Source of the DNA: Candidatus Euphemobacter frigidus
GTDB taxonomy: Bacteria > Auribacterota > Erginobacteria > Erginobacterales > Erginobacteraceae
DNA length: 34,802 bases
Assembly: GCA_030765805.1 (NCBI GenBank)
Contig: JAVCDH010000046.1
Span: 1 to 34,802, forward strand
Reading direction: 5' to 3'
In this document: positions 8,580 through 17,497 of the stretch, one piece after another
Layout of the letters: each line of letters starts with the position of its first letter
Position numbering within the stretch: the first letter of the stretch is position 1
The notes under the pieces: generated by a model
What the model was told of the DNA's origin: nothing
Databases searched by the model: none
Seen by the model: the letters and a program-made list of their open reading frames with translations, nothing else
Position numbers and translations under genes: made by a program

Positions 8580-9254
8580 ATGGATTTTTCCCAGATAATT
8601 ATACTGCTGCCGATTCTGCTCTTCTCGGTGATAGTTCATGAGTTCGCCCATGGATGGGTAGCATTAAAATGCGGGGACCCCACTGCCCGCGACGCCGGGC
8701 GGTTGACCTTTAATCCACTACCCCATCTTGATTTATTTGGTTCGATTATTCTCCCCGGAGTTTTGCTAATAATGGGAATGACGCCAATAGCGATGGCGAA
8801 ACCGGTCCCAGTTAATCCATATTTATTGCGGAGGGGTGAGAAAGATAATGTTCTAGTTTCGATCGCCGGTGCCGCGGCCAATATCCTCCTGGCGCTGGTC
8901 GCGTTCTTTCTCTCCCTGATAGTTGTGCTGATCTTTAAGAAGACCGGGGCATCGGTCTGCATATCCGCGCTCAGATTTTTAAATCTGATTATCTTCCTCA
9001 ATCTCATCCTGGCCAACTTCAACCTTCTCCCGATCCCACCTCTGGATGGCTCTCATATCCTGGCTTATTTTTTGAAGGGAGAAGCGAAGATCTCCTACCT
9101 GAAGCTGCGGCGATACGGCTTCATGATTCTGATCGGGATATTCATGCTGGGGAACCTGCTGCCGGGCCGGGGAGGATTGTTCTATCTCTTGCTGGCTCCG
9201 AGTTTTAAGCTGATCGGATTATTCAATACTATCCTGTTCGGATTGCTGCGTTAA
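8580..9254 (+). CDS. Site-2-type (M50) intramembrane zinc metalloprotease
   Basis: A 224-residue polytopic protease of the compact M50 class that cuts substrates within the membrane. The zinc-binding HEFAH motif is at residues 20-24 in the first membrane helix (SVIVHEFAHGW), and the third metal ligand sits in the NFNLLPIPPLDGSHIL segment (D156). Hydrophobic stretches give four to six membrane helices. There is no PDZ or CBS domain, unlike RseP or SpoIVFB relatives, so substrate and regulator cannot be named. The start has no SD and sits after an A-rich stretch. Its last 36 bases overlap the 3' end of the convergent HEAT gene. Confidence 0.9.
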   Translation: MDFSQIIILLPILLFSVIVHEFAHGWVALKCGDPTARDAGRLTFNPLPHLDLFGSIILPGVLLIMGMTPIAMAKPVPVNPYLLRRGEKDNVLVSIAGAAANILLALVAFFLSLIVVLIFKKTGASVCISALRFLNLIIFLNLILANFNLLPIPPLDGSHILAYFLKGEAKISYLKLRRYGFMILIGIFMLGNLLPGRGGLFYLLLAPSFKLIGLFNTILFGLLR

Positions 9255-10661
9255 ACTCTCTTCAGCAATCCGGCGGATAATCAGACTCGGGTCATTCAGA
9301 GCTTCCTGGAGGAGCGGTTGGCGGGATTCATCGTTGACATACTTCAGTGCCCGGGCGGCGGATTCCCGATACTCCGGGTAGGGTGAGGCCATCAGCTCGC
9401 TTAATAACTCCGCCCCGGCCCCATCCCCCAGATTCCAGAGAGCGGCGGCGGCATAAGCCCTTACTTGCCGGTCACTATCAGTAAGGCTCTTGGTCAGGGC
9501 TCCATGGCTGGCGGGAAGATTCAAAGTTGTCAGGGTCCGGGCGGCGATTATTCTCACCCAGGCTGATCTGTCTTCCAGCATCGGGATGATGGCCTCCGCC
9601 ACCACCGGATCTCCGGAAGCCGCCAGTCCTTCAATAGCCGTCCCGCGGTAGAAGAAGTCATCCGCGTCCAGCTCATCGAGGAAGATTCGGGTGTCAACCG
9701 GAACCCCCAGTTCGACCAGGGCCAGGGCGGCATAGAGATGGTTGGAGTCGGTGGTATCTTTCAATAGTTTTTCTAATGGCTCGATGGCTTCCGGATCGCC
9801 TAATTTACCCAGCGAGTAGGCGGCCAGTTTCTTTACGATCGCGGCATCATCATTCAGGGCCTCGATCAACGGGGGGATCGCCCGGGGATCGTGCAGTTGC
9901 CAGAGAGCATAGACGGTGGTTTTACGCATCAGATAGCTCTCATCTTTTAAACAGGGAAGAAGATAATCAAGGGCCTGCGGATCTCCCATCATTCCCAGGT
10001 AATGGGCGGTGTTTCTTCTATGGCCGAGGTGGTCGTCCGACAGATGCTTCGCGATGGCCGGGACAGCTTCATCGACTTTCATCCGGGCAAGAATGCTGAT
10101 GGCATCAGTCGATAGCCGGCGGTTATCGACGATCCGGATCAGCATCGGGATTACCTGTTCATCACCCCATCTCCCCAGGGCCAGAGCTCCCGCCTGCCGG
10201 ACAGACGGATCCGGGTCATTAAGGGTCTCCAGGAGCAGGGCGTCGGCTTTCGGCCCCGGGATCCGGGATATGTTTTTAATAGCTTCCAGCCGCACCGATG
10301 GGATGGGATCGGTTAGATCCCGCGCGCAGGATTCGAGTATCATTACATATTCCTGATTAGCCGACTCTTCTTCCCCGCTCTCCAGATAGGCCGCGGCCAG
10401 CGCGGAGCGCAATAATAGATCATCGGGGGATATCTTCAGAGCCTGGCGGTAAGCCTGAACCGCCCGGCGGAAATCACCTTTTTCTTCGTAGATCTTTCCC
10501 AGAAACGCGTAGAGCTTCTGTTTTTTCTCCGGGCCGAGCTGTCTGGCATCCGGAAGTTTAATCATACTATCGTCCAGGAGTTCTTTCTCTCTGTCGGCTT
10601 TGAGGGAAGGAGAAACGGCTAAGATCAAGCCGGTGGTAAGCAGAAATATGCAGGTTTTCAT
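9219..10661 (-). CDS. Exported TPR/HEAT-repeat solenoid protein
   Basis: A 480-residue protein with a signal peptide (about residues 1-22, ending near PSLKA). Residues about 43-100 form TPR helices (LYAFLGKIYEEKGDFRRAVQ, YRQALKISPDD). From about 115 to 475 it is a run of roughly twelve HEAT/PBS-lyase-like repeats; the pattern D-P-x(3)-V-R-x(2)-A-x(2)-A-L-x(2)-W/L-G-D recurs, for example DPDPSVRQAGALALGRWGD and DSDRQVRAYAAAALWNLGDG. Such solenoids act as protein-binding scaffolds; no catalytic motif is visible. It is the last gene of the four-gene operon, 9 bp after the preceding stop, and its N-terminal TPR resembles that of its neighbours. Function is unknown; location is probably periplasm or outer envelope. 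Confidence 0.85.
   Translation of the reverse strand: MKTCIFLLTTGLILAVSPSLKADREKELLDDSMIKLPDARQLGPEKKQKLYAFLGKIYEEKGDFRRAVQAYRQALKISPDDLLLRSALAAAYLESGEEESANQEYVMILESCARDLTDPIPSVRLEAIKNISRIPGPKADALLLETLNDPDPSVRQAGALALGRWGDEQVIPMLIRIVDNRRLSTDAISILARMKVDEAVPAIAKHLSDDHLGHRRNTAHYLGMMGDPQALDYLLPCLKDESYLMRKTTVYALWQLHDPRAIPPLIEALNDDAAIVKKLAAYSLGKLGDPEAIEPLEKLLKDTTDSNHLYAALALVELGVPVDTRIFLDELDADDFFYRGTAIEGLAASGDPVVAEAIIPMLEDRSAWVRIIAARTLTTLNLPASHGALTKSLTDSDRQVRAYAAAALWNLGDGAGAELLSELMASPYPEYRESAARALKYVNDESRQPLLQEALNDPSLIIRRIAEESLTQQSEQDSIE
9239..9272. repeat. Perfect 10-bp inverted repeat in the overlapping 3' ends of two convergent genes
   Basis: CGGATTGCTG (9239-9248) and CAGCAATCCG (9263-9272) can pair around a 14-base loop that contains the protease stop codon. 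No T-run follows on either strand, so it is not a standard intrinsic terminator, but RNA from either gene could fold here. Confidence 0.6.
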
Positions 10662-10670
10662 AGTAGATAT

Positions 10671-11822
10671 TTATTGGTTTAATTTTTCTTCCAGTTGGCG
10701 GGCCAGGTCTCCCAGTTCGCCGGTCTTATCGTATAATTTAATCAAGGCCGATTGAGCCTGTTCCCGATCCCATTTCTCTTCGGCATAATCCAGCATCTTC
10801 CGGTAGGCGTCGGCGGCCTGAGAATACTTCTTCTGCGCTTCATAAGTTTTTCCCAGGAGTTGATAGTTATCGCTTTCGTAAGGCTCCAGTTCTACCGCCC
10901 GCTGTGATGCTTTAAGAGCTTGATCGTATTTCTTCTCTTCCAGATAGACTTTCGCCATGGTCCGATAGGTGGAAGCCTTGCGCGGTTGCAGTCCTGCTAA
11001 ACTCTGTAAAGTCTCCTCCGCCTTCTCAAATTGACCTGATTTGATATAGGCGTTGGCTAAACTCTCATAATTCCAGCGCTTCCCTGGTGTCAGGGCGATT
11101 AACTCTTCATAAACTCCGGCCGCTTCCGGATACATTTCTTGCATACTATATGAATTAGCCAGGGAAGATAGAATATCCTGGTTGGTCGGATCTATCTTCA
11201 GCGCTTTACGATAGATGGCTATTGCCTCCTTCCAGGATTTTTCTTTCTTGTAGATGCCGGCCAGTAATAGATACCAGTCGATCTGCTTTGGTTCCTTCTT
11301 AATCCTTTCTTCGGTTTTCGCCTTGAGTTCATCAAGCCTTCCGGCCTTGCGGTAAGTATCAAGTAGGTTATAAAAAATGTATTGTCTGGGGTAATTATCT
11401 CCGGGAGAACTGATTATCTTATTATAAAGCAGGATCGCCCGATCATAGTCTCCGCTGTCGCGATACGCGGTGGCCAGGGACTGGGTAATCATCACATCAT
11501 CGGGGGACAGTTCCAGGGCTTTCTTATAAGCCTCCGCCGCGTCGCCATATTGTTTTGTCTTGGAGTACAGCTTCCCGAGGGACCGGTAGATCGCCGGGTC
11601 GCGGTTATTTAATTCCAGAGCTTTTAAATAAGCCGCGATGGCTTTTTGAGGGTACTTCTGTTTTTGATAGATATCCCCCAGTGTCAGGTAGGTCTCCAGT
11701 CTCTCCCGGGGGGTCAACTGCCCGGGTCTCTCCGGCGTATCTTCTTTACCGGCCGAGAGGAGAGGAGCCAATAAGACTACCGTTGCTATGATGGTTATGA
11801 TCAACTTATTCTTCTTCTGCAT
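10671..11822 (-). CDS. Exported TPR-repeat protein (third gene of solenoid operon)
   Basis: A 383-residue protein with a signal peptide (basic head QKKNK, hydrophobic core to about residue 24) and then an almost continuous array of TPRs. Clear units include YLTLGDIYQKQKYPQKAIAA, YRSLGKLYSKTKQYGDAAEA and YQLLGKTYEAQKKYSQAADA. It ends in a module (W-D-x(3)-A-Q-x(2)-L-I-K-L-Y-x(3)-G-x-L-x(2)-L-A) also found at the C-terminus of the two upstream products. The ATG at 11822 is preferred over the GTG just upstream because GGAGG lies 5 nt before the ATG. The start overlaps the preceding gene by 17 bp. No enzymatic domain is seen; a periplasmic protein-protein scaffold is inferred. Confidence 0.87.
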   Translation of the reverse strand: MQKKNKLIITIIATVVLLAPLLSAGKEDTPERPGQLTPRERLETYLTLGDIYQKQKYPQKAIAAYLKALELNNRDPAIYRSLGKLYSKTKQYGDAAEAYKKALELSPDDVMITQSLATAYRDSGDYDRAILLYNKIISSPGDNYPRQYIFYNLLDTYRKAGRLDELKAKTEERIKKEPKQIDWYLLLAGIYKKEKSWKEAIAIYRKALKIDPTNQDILSSLANSYSMQEMYPEAAGVYEELIALTPGKRWNYESLANAYIKSGQFEKAEETLQSLAGLQPRKASTYRTMAKVYLEEKKYDQALKASQRAVELEPYESDNYQLLGKTYEAQKKYSQAADAYRKMLDYAEEKWDREQAQSALIKLYDKTGELGDLARQLEEKLNQ

Positions 11823-12972
11823 CACTGCCTCCTTTCCGATCGTTGTTTAAAATGCCTTCAATCAGCGCGGCTAATTCACCTAATTCATCCCGCCGCTTAT
11901 AGATTCTGATCAGGCGATCCTGGGCCCAATTGACCCAATCATCGGTATCGCTATCCAGCATTACTTTCAGGTAGGTCTCAGTCGCGTTTTTATCGTCCCC
12001 CATCTCCTCATAAGTTTGCGCGATCGCGCCCAAATAACGGATTGAATCATCCGAGAGTTGGTATGATTTTTTAAGCTGTGCCAGCGATCTATCATATAAT
12101 TTGTAATTCCGGTACATGCAGCCGGTAGAGTAGTAAAAATGGGGTTCTATAGTCGCATTCTCCGCCTGGAAGGTATCCCACAGGGTGATTGCTTTCTCCG
12201 GCTCCGGTTCTTGGGACTCGAAGTAACATCGCCCTAAGTTATAGCAGTAGGTTGAGTCGCCGGGGCGCAATTTAACCAGTTTCTCCAGGATGGTAATGGC
12301 TTCCGGGAATTTTTTCTCCTTGATCAGCGAGTTAGCGACCTTCCAGAACAGATCCGTGTTTTGAGGTGAGAGAGCGAGGGCTTGCCGGTAGGTCTTCAGC
12401 ATCTCTTCCGGCCGGCCGTTCTTTTTATAGACTTCGGCCAGATAAAGATAATTATCGATCTTCTTCGGCTCGGCTTCGATAGACTTCTCGATCTCGGGGA
12501 TGAGCTGATCCAGCTGGCCGAGGCGGGAATATGCTTTGATCAGCAGGGAACGGGCGCTGGATAGTTCCCAGTCATTGGAGGCGGAAGAGAGGATATAACG
12601 GCATTCACTGATGACTTCTTCGTCGTCACCGTTTTTTTCATAGGCCCGGGCGAGTTCCAGATGGTAAGAGATGTTGCCGGGGTTTATCTCGATCAGCGCG
12701 GAGTAGGCGCTGATAGCGTCATTAGTAAGTCCGCCTTTCTGATATAATCGGGCTAATTTTTCCCGCGCCCCGATATCGGTGGGGATTATGATCAGAGCCT
12801 GTTCATAAGCGTCGATCGCTTTTTTGGTGTTGCCCATCTGCTCATAGACGCGACCGAGGAAGACATAATTCTGCATCCGCTCCTTTCTGGTCATCTCTTC
12901 TCCCGTCACCGGGGGGGAGAGAAGAAGGGGGATCAATAAAGAAAGGATCAGGCTGATGATTAAGGTTCGCAT
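11806..12972 (-). CDS. Exported TPR-repeat protein (second gene of solenoid operon)
   Basis: A 388-residue protein. The signal peptide runs to about residue 25 (MRTLIISLILSLLIPLLLSP, then VTGEE). TPR units follow, for example NYVFLGRVYEQMGNTKKAID, LARLYQKGGLTNDAISAYSA and YLYLAEVYKKNGRPEEMLKT. The shared C-terminal module is present, followed by an acidic tail (SDAEEE). A middle block with EPKKIDNYLYLAEVYKK matches EPKQIDWYLLLAGIYKK in the downstream protein, so the two are paralogues. The start at 12972 is chosen over the ATG at 12978 because AAGGAG lies 7 nt from the former and 1 nt from the latter. It follows the upstream stop by 23 bp. Function is unknown. Confidence 0.87.
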   Translation of the reverse strand: MRTLIISLILSLLIPLLLSPPVTGEEMTRKERMQNYVFLGRVYEQMGNTKKAIDAYEQALIIIPTDIGAREKLARLYQKGGLTNDAISAYSALIEINPGNISYHLELARAYEKNGDDEEVISECRYILSSASNDWELSSARSLLIKAYSRLGQLDQLIPEIEKSIEAEPKKIDNYLYLAEVYKKNGRPEEMLKTYRQALALSPQNTDLFWKVANSLIKEKKFPEAITILEKLVKLRPGDSTYCYNLGRCYFESQEPEPEKAITLWDTFQAENATIEPHFYYSTGCMYRNYKLYDRSLAQLKKSYQLSDDSIRYLGAIAQTYEEMGDDKNATETYLKVMLDSDTDDWVNWAQDRLIRIYKRRDELGELAALIEGILNNDRKGGSDAEEE

Positions 12973-12995
12973 GCTCATGCTCCTTTTACCAAAAA

Positions 12996-14813
12996 TTATC
13001 TTGCCAGACGGTTCTCATATTCCCGGGCCAGTTCCGACAAACGGCCCGTGTTACTGTATAATTTTACCAAACGCCGGCGAAGCCCCCGCCTCCAGACCGG
13101 CCAGTCGCATCTCTCGATTGCCGTCCGGTACACTTCCCCGGCTTCTGAATATTGCCTGACCCTGGTATATAATCCCGCCAGCTTCCGGGAGATATGGAAA
13201 TCATCGGGACGGATATCCCGGGCGGCGGTGTAGGATTTTATGGCATCTAAGAACATCCCATTTTCCCGGTAGGTATTCCCGGCGGTCGTGCCGGCAATCG
13301 CTTCCCGGGGTGTGATTCGGCCCAGCCGGTCGAGGACCTCTCGCCCCTTTTCGGTCTCTCCGGCCTTGAAGTAGCAGTCGGCCAGGCTTCCGTAATAGGC
13401 CGGCTGATCGGGTTGGTCAACAATTAACTGTCGGTACTCTGCGATTGCTTCCGGATAAAGTCCCTGTTTCCGGTAGAGATAGGCTAACCGTGATCGAAGC
13501 AATATTGCCCGGGGGTTGTTTTTTACCCCCTCCCGGACGATCCGGATCGCTTCCCCCGGTCTTCCCCGATTGGAATAGAGCATGGCCAGGAAGAGATAGC
13601 CTTCGCAGTAATGAGGATCTTTTTCTACGCGAGACAGGTATTCACGAGCCATTTTTTCGCAGAGACCGCCTCTAGCAGCGGCTGAGACCAGCCGGCCGTA
13701 GAGGCTTATCCGGTCTTGGGGGCGAAGTGAACTGTCGATCGCTCTCTGATAGAGACCGACCGATTCATCATAGTCTCTTTCCCGGGATGCTATTCTTGCC
13801 AGAAGGTAAGCAAGATTGATATTTTCGGGATCCCGCTGGAACTGCTTCCGGTATCGGTCCCGGGCGATGTTAATCTGTTTCGTGGTTCGCAATAAGCCGG
13901 TGATTGAAGGGAATTGTAATAATACCGAGGCCATCTTGAGTGCATGATTGAATTCATCAGCAGCTTGTTTATAATCACCGCGTTTGATATCAATCCGGGC
14001 CAGCTTGAACCGGGCTTTTGATCTGAGAGATTGATTTTTTAAACCGGAATTAAGGACGGCTTCAAAAGCGGCCCGGGCCCGGTCCGGGAGGTCATGGTTA
14101 TTATAGAGAACTCCCAGCGTAAAATTAACTGCCGGACAATCACGATCTTGTTCCAGAAAATGGTCGAGATTTTTAATGGCTCCGGTCAGGTCGTACGTAA
14201 TCGGGGGGCGGTTCAACCCGGTCCGGGGCGACGCCCATCCCGGTGCCAGCCGGGAGGCTTTTTCATAGAATAAGCGGGCTTTTTCGGGACGGCCCAGTTT
14301 CAGATAGGTAAAGCCGATTATGTAATTGGCCCAGGCGCTGTCGGGGTATTTTTCGAGAATCTCCCGATAATCGGAAATAGTCCGGTTGAAGTCCTGTTCG
14401 AACCAGAGACTTAACAGTTGGGGCCTATACTCCCGGCGAAATTCTTCCACCGGTCCGGAGTTGTTCTCCAGAGCCGAGATGGTGTCGATCAGCCAGAGGT
14501 AGAGAGAGATATTGCGGGGAGATGATTGGATAGCTCTTTTTAACTCTCGAGCGGTCTCTTCATAACGCTCCAGTTGATAAAGTGAAGAAGCAAGTCCGGT
14601 AAGAGCCGGGAGATTATCCGGTTGACCGGCAAGCGCTTCCTGGAAGCACCGGCCGGCTTCTTCATATTCTGATTTATTGAAATATTTGTTACCCTTGAGA
14701 ATAAGAGGTTGAGCCGCTTCACTGAAGAGGAAGGAAGGGAGCGAAGATGATAGGGCGATAATAATAAAGAACAAGCTTAGAATTGAAGATCGGCAGGTGA
14801 TTGTCATTTTCAT
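12996..14813 (-). CDS. Large exported TPR-repeat protein (first gene of solenoid operon)
   Basis: A 605-residue protein with an N-terminal hydrophobic export signal (about residues 9-33). About a dozen TPR-like helical pairs follow, such as LKGNKYFNKSEYEEAGRCFQ, ANYIIGFTYLKLGRPEKARL, LRSRLAYLYRKQGLYPEAIA and YYGSLADCYFKAGETEKGRE. The C-terminus (RRRLVKLYSNTGRLSELARE) is the same module that ends the next two proteins. A stretch near residues 195-245 is less regular and may be a linker. It opens the operon behind a recognisable promoter; no SD is visible, and an ATG at 14807 is an equally possible start. No catalytic residues are recognisable. Confidence 0.85.
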   Translation of the reverse strand: MKMTITCRSSILSLFFIIIALSSSLPSFLFSEAAQPLILKGNKYFNKSEYEEAGRCFQEALAGQPDNLPALTGLASSLYQLERYEETARELKRAIQSSPRNISLYLWLIDTISALENNSGPVEEFRREYRPQLLSLWFEQDFNRTISDYREILEKYPDSAWANYIIGFTYLKLGRPEKARLFYEKASRLAPGWASPRTGLNRPPITYDLTGAIKNLDHFLEQDRDCPAVNFTLGVLYNNHDLPDRARAAFEAVLNSGLKNQSLRSKARFKLARIDIKRGDYKQAADEFNHALKMASVLLQFPSITGLLRTTKQINIARDRYRKQFQRDPENINLAYLLARIASRERDYDESVGLYQRAIDSSLRPQDRISLYGRLVSAAARGGLCEKMAREYLSRVEKDPHYCEGYLFLAMLYSNRGRPGEAIRIVREGVKNNPRAILLRSRLAYLYRKQGLYPEAIAEYRQLIVDQPDQPAYYGSLADCYFKAGETEKGREVLDRLGRITPREAIAGTTAGNTYRENGMFLDAIKSYTAARDIRPDDFHISRKLAGLYTRVRQYSEAGEVYRTAIERCDWPVWRRGLRRRLVKLYSNTGRLSELAREYENRLAR

Positions 14814-14853
14814 GCCATAAGGAATGTCGAGATTTATTAGCCTGAAAAAAAAT

Positions 14854-14881
14854 AGTATACTCTTTGATCTTCACATGGCAA
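14854..14881 (-). promoter_or_regulatory. Probable promoter of the solenoid (TPR/HEAT) operon
   Basis: Minus strand TTGCCA (14881-14876), 16-bp spacer, TATACT (14859-14854). Start expected near 14847, about 34 nt before the first ATG. The rest of the 159-bp divergent gap to recJ holds only a weak plus-strand TATAAT near 14920 without a good -35. Confidence 0.55.
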
Positions 14882-14972
14882 GGAATTAAATCCGTTTTAA
14901 TATCAGTTTAGGTGTTCTATAATAATTAATTTACGGGCAACTTTGTCGGTTGCCTTATACGAGAATTAAATC

Positions 14973-16679
14973 ATGATCTGGAGATACCAACCGGTTAATA
15001 AGGAGATGGCTCAGCAATTGGCCCGGGAGGTGGGAGTGTCGCTCCCCCTGGCCCATCTCCTGATTAAGAGGGGATACTCTGAACCGTCATCAGCCCGCCG
15101 GTTCTTGAATCCCCAGCCTTCCCATCTGCATGATCCGTACCTGATGGCGGATATGAAGAAAGCGGTGGAACGGCTGGGGCGGGCGTTGGATGAAAAAGAG
15201 AAGATCTTTGTCTTCGGCGATTACGATGTCGACGGGGTGACCTCAATCGCTGTTCTCTCCGAGCTTCTCGATCGGGCCGGGGCCCGATACCTTACCTATC
15301 AGCCCAACCGCCTGAAGGAGGGGTATGGTCTGAGCCGGGAAGGTGTGGAGCTGGCCCTGAAAGCGGATGCTTCACTTCTCTTTGCTCTTGATTGTGGCAC
15401 CGAAGCCGGTGAAGCGATTGAGTACGCCCGGAGTCGCGGGCTGGATGTAATCGTCATCGATCATCATAAGCAGCGAGGCGAACTCCCGCCGGCCCACGCT
15501 GTCTTGAATCCAAACCGGGTCGATTGCCCGTATCCATTTAAAAATCTGGCCGCGGTTGGGGTGGTCTTCAAGTTCCTGCATGCCGGTCTCTCTACCTGGA
15601 ATATCCCGGTGGACTGGGAACGTCTCTACCAGCTGGCCGCCCTCGGCACGGTAGCCGACGTGGTTCCGCTGGTGGATGAGAACCGGGTCCTGGTTAAGGT
15701 CGGTCTCTACTTCCTGGAGCAGAAGCCCGATCCGGCCCTGCGGGCGCTGCTCGAGGTCGCCCGGGGAGCTCCCGACCGGTTGGAGGCACGGCATCTTGCT
15801 TTCCAGCTTGCTCCCCGCCTCAACGCGGCCGGGCGGATGGGGCGGCCGGAGATCGGGCGCCGGCTCCTGGGGAGTAGAGATCAGGGAGAGATCCGGGAAC
15901 TGGCCGAAGACCTTGACCGGATGAACTATCAGCGGCGCTCGATTCAGGCCGATATATTCAACCAGGCCGTGGCCCGGATCGAGGCCGATCGAAAGAGATA
16001 TCTCGGCAACGTGATCGTGGTCGAGGGAGAGGGATGGAACAAGGGTATCGTCGGGATTGTCGCCGCCAAACTCCAGGAGAAGTACTATCGGCCGACCGTG
16101 GTCATCGCTCTGGAAGGGGAGAAGGGAACCGGATCCGCCCGGAGTATCCCCGGGTTCGACCTCTTCAATGCCGTCAGCCGTTGCAGCGAACTTCTGGAAG
16201 CTTTCGGCGGACATAAATCGGCGGCCGGGCTCCGGATTGACCGGTCCCGAATCGATGAATTTCGGTCCGTCTTCGATCAGGTCGCCGGGGAGATGCTGGG
16301 GAAGGATGGCCTGACACCCGTGCTCCCGATTGACGGTGAGCTGGATCTTGAAGAAGCTACTATTGAGTTGATCGAGGAAGTGGAACGACTCGCGCCTTTT
16401 GGGATGGGGAATCGCCGGCCGGTATTTCGCAGCTCGGAGCTTACCATTGCCGGATCGCCGCAGGTGATGGGGAAGGCGAAGAATCACCTCAAGTTGCGCC
16501 TGAAAAGGGAGGGGAGTCCCCGGGAGTGCGTGGGATGGGAGATGGCTCACCGGATCGGCGACCTGGACGCGGAGCCGATTGATATTGTCTATCAACTCAA
16601 GGTCGATACCTTCCGGAATCAGCGCCGGGTTCAACTGGTATTGAAAGACTTCCACCCGTCAGTACCGGATAAAATATGA
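14973..16679 (+). CDS. recJ: Single-stranded-DNA-specific 5'-3' exonuclease RecJ
   Basis: A DHH-family nuclease that digests single-stranded DNA from the 5' end in recombination (RecF pathway), mismatch and base-excision repair. The 568-residue length is usual. Metal-binding motifs are present: VFGDYDVDGVTS (D83, D85, D87), ALDCGT (D140), VIDHHKQ (D163-H164-H165), and GTVADVVPL. The DHHA1 domain carries FGGHKSAAG at about 411-419. The C-terminal ~120 residues fit the OB-like domain. The ATG follows an A/T-rich stretch with only a weak GAGA. It heads a run with tatD, an MFS gene and uvrA (gaps 22, 10 and 6 bp), which puts it in a repair operon. Confidence 0.96.
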   Translation: MIWRYQPVNKEMAQQLAREVGVSLPLAHLLIKRGYSEPSSARRFLNPQPSHLHDPYLMADMKKAVERLGRALDEKEKIFVFGDYDVDGVTSIAVLSELLDRAGARYLTYQPNRLKEGYGLSREGVELALKADASLLFALDCGTEAGEAIEYARSRGLDVIVIDHHKQRGELPPAHAVLNPNRVDCPYPFKNLAAVGVVFKFLHAGLSTWNIPVDWERLYQLAALGTVADVVPLVDENRVLVKVGLYFLEQKPDPALRALLEVARGAPDRLEARHLAFQLAPRLNAAGRMGRPEIGRRLLGSRDQGEIRELAEDLDRMNYQRRSIQADIFNQAVARIEADRKRYLGNVIVVEGEGWNKGIVGIVAAKLQEKYYRPTVVIALEGEKGTGSARSIPGFDLFNAVSRCSELLEAFGGHKSAAGLRIDRSRIDEFRSVFDQVAGEMLGKDGLTPVLPIDGELDLEEATIELIEEVERLAPFGMGNRRPVFRSSELTIAGSPQVMGKAKNHLKLRLKREGSPRECVGWEMAHRIGDLDAEPIDIVYQLKVDTFRNQRRVQLVLKDFHPSVPDKI

Positions 16680-16701
16680 TGCACCTGATAAAAATTTTAA
16701 G

Positions 16702-17487
16702 ATGAAATTGATCGACTGCCACGCCCACCTCGACGAGTTTGATGAAGTAGGGACTGTTCTGAAGAGGGCGGTGGAGGCAAGGGTTACGGAAATACTCGGC
16801 GTGGGTGTCAATACCGCTACCAGCCGTCGGATTCTGGAGATTGCCCGGGGATACCGGAACCCGCGGATTATGCCTGCCGTCGGGCTCTATCCCGACGAGG
16901 TCACTGAAGAGGAGATCGGGTCCATTTTATCGTTGATTGATGAGGAACACAGAAACCTCGCCGCCCTGGGGGAGATCGGACTCGACTACTGGATCAAACC
17001 GCTTCGCAAGAAGCAGCCCGGACGAGAGAATGTGAAGGCGCTCCAGCAGGAGGCGTTCCGCCTTCAGTTGAAGAAGGCCCGACGGTACTCACTGGTGCCG
17101 ATCGTTCATAGCCGGGGGGCCTGGGCGGACTCTTTCCGTCTGGTCGAGGAGGAGGGGCTGGAGCGGGCGGTCTTCCACTGGTACACGGGGCCGCTGGAGG
17201 TGCTGAAGAAGATCCTGGCTGCCGGCTACTATGTCTCAGCCACGCCCGCTGCCGCGTACAGCCCGCAACTGAGAGAGGTTCTCTCCAGGGCACCACTGGA
17301 GAGAATTATCCTGGAGACTGACTGCCCGGTCCCCCGCCGAGTCGGAGATGAGAGGATAGGCACCGAGCCGGCCGATGTCCGCTATTCCCTAAAAGCGCTG
17401 GCCGCTCTGAAAGAAATCCCGGAAGAAGAGGTCGCCCGGATCACCACTATGACTGCGGGGGAGTTATTTATTAAACCCGGATTCTGA
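16702..17487 (+). CDS. TatD-family metal-dependent hydrolase (DNase)
   Basis: A 261-residue TIM-barrel metallohydrolase. Family metal ligands are visible: IDCHAHLD (H7, H9), LGEIGLDYW (Glu near 92), VHSRGAW (His near 136), FHWYTGP (His near 160) and LETDCPVP (Asp near 204). TatD proteins are 3'-5' exonucleases in DNA repair and fragmentation, and the position between recJ and uvrA supports that role. The GLDYW and CPVP variants are less common than GLDY.. and APYL in well-studied TatD, so a related specificity is possible. No SD; the start lies behind an AAAATTTT stretch. Confidence 0.9.
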   Translation: MKLIDCHAHLDEFDEVGTVLKRAVEARVTEILGVGVNTATSRRILEIARGYRNPRIMPAVGLYPDEVTEEEIGSILSLIDEEHRNLAALGEIGLDYWIKPLRKKQPGRENVKALQQEAFRLQLKKARRYSLVPIVHSRGAWADSFRLVEEEGLERAVFHWYTGPLEVLKKILAAGYYVSATPAAAYSPQLREVLSRAPLERIILETDCPVPRRVGDERIGTEPADVRYSLKALAALKEIPEEEVARITTMTAGELFIKPGF

Positions 17488-17497
17488 GTTGTAGATC

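Noticed and set aside
15372..16655. Long minus-strand open frame (427 codons) opposite recJ
   Set aside because: It lies wholly antisense to a gene with all RecJ motifs, is rich in His, Pro and Gly with no recognisable domain, and has no promoter; it is explained by codon bias in a GC-rich gene.
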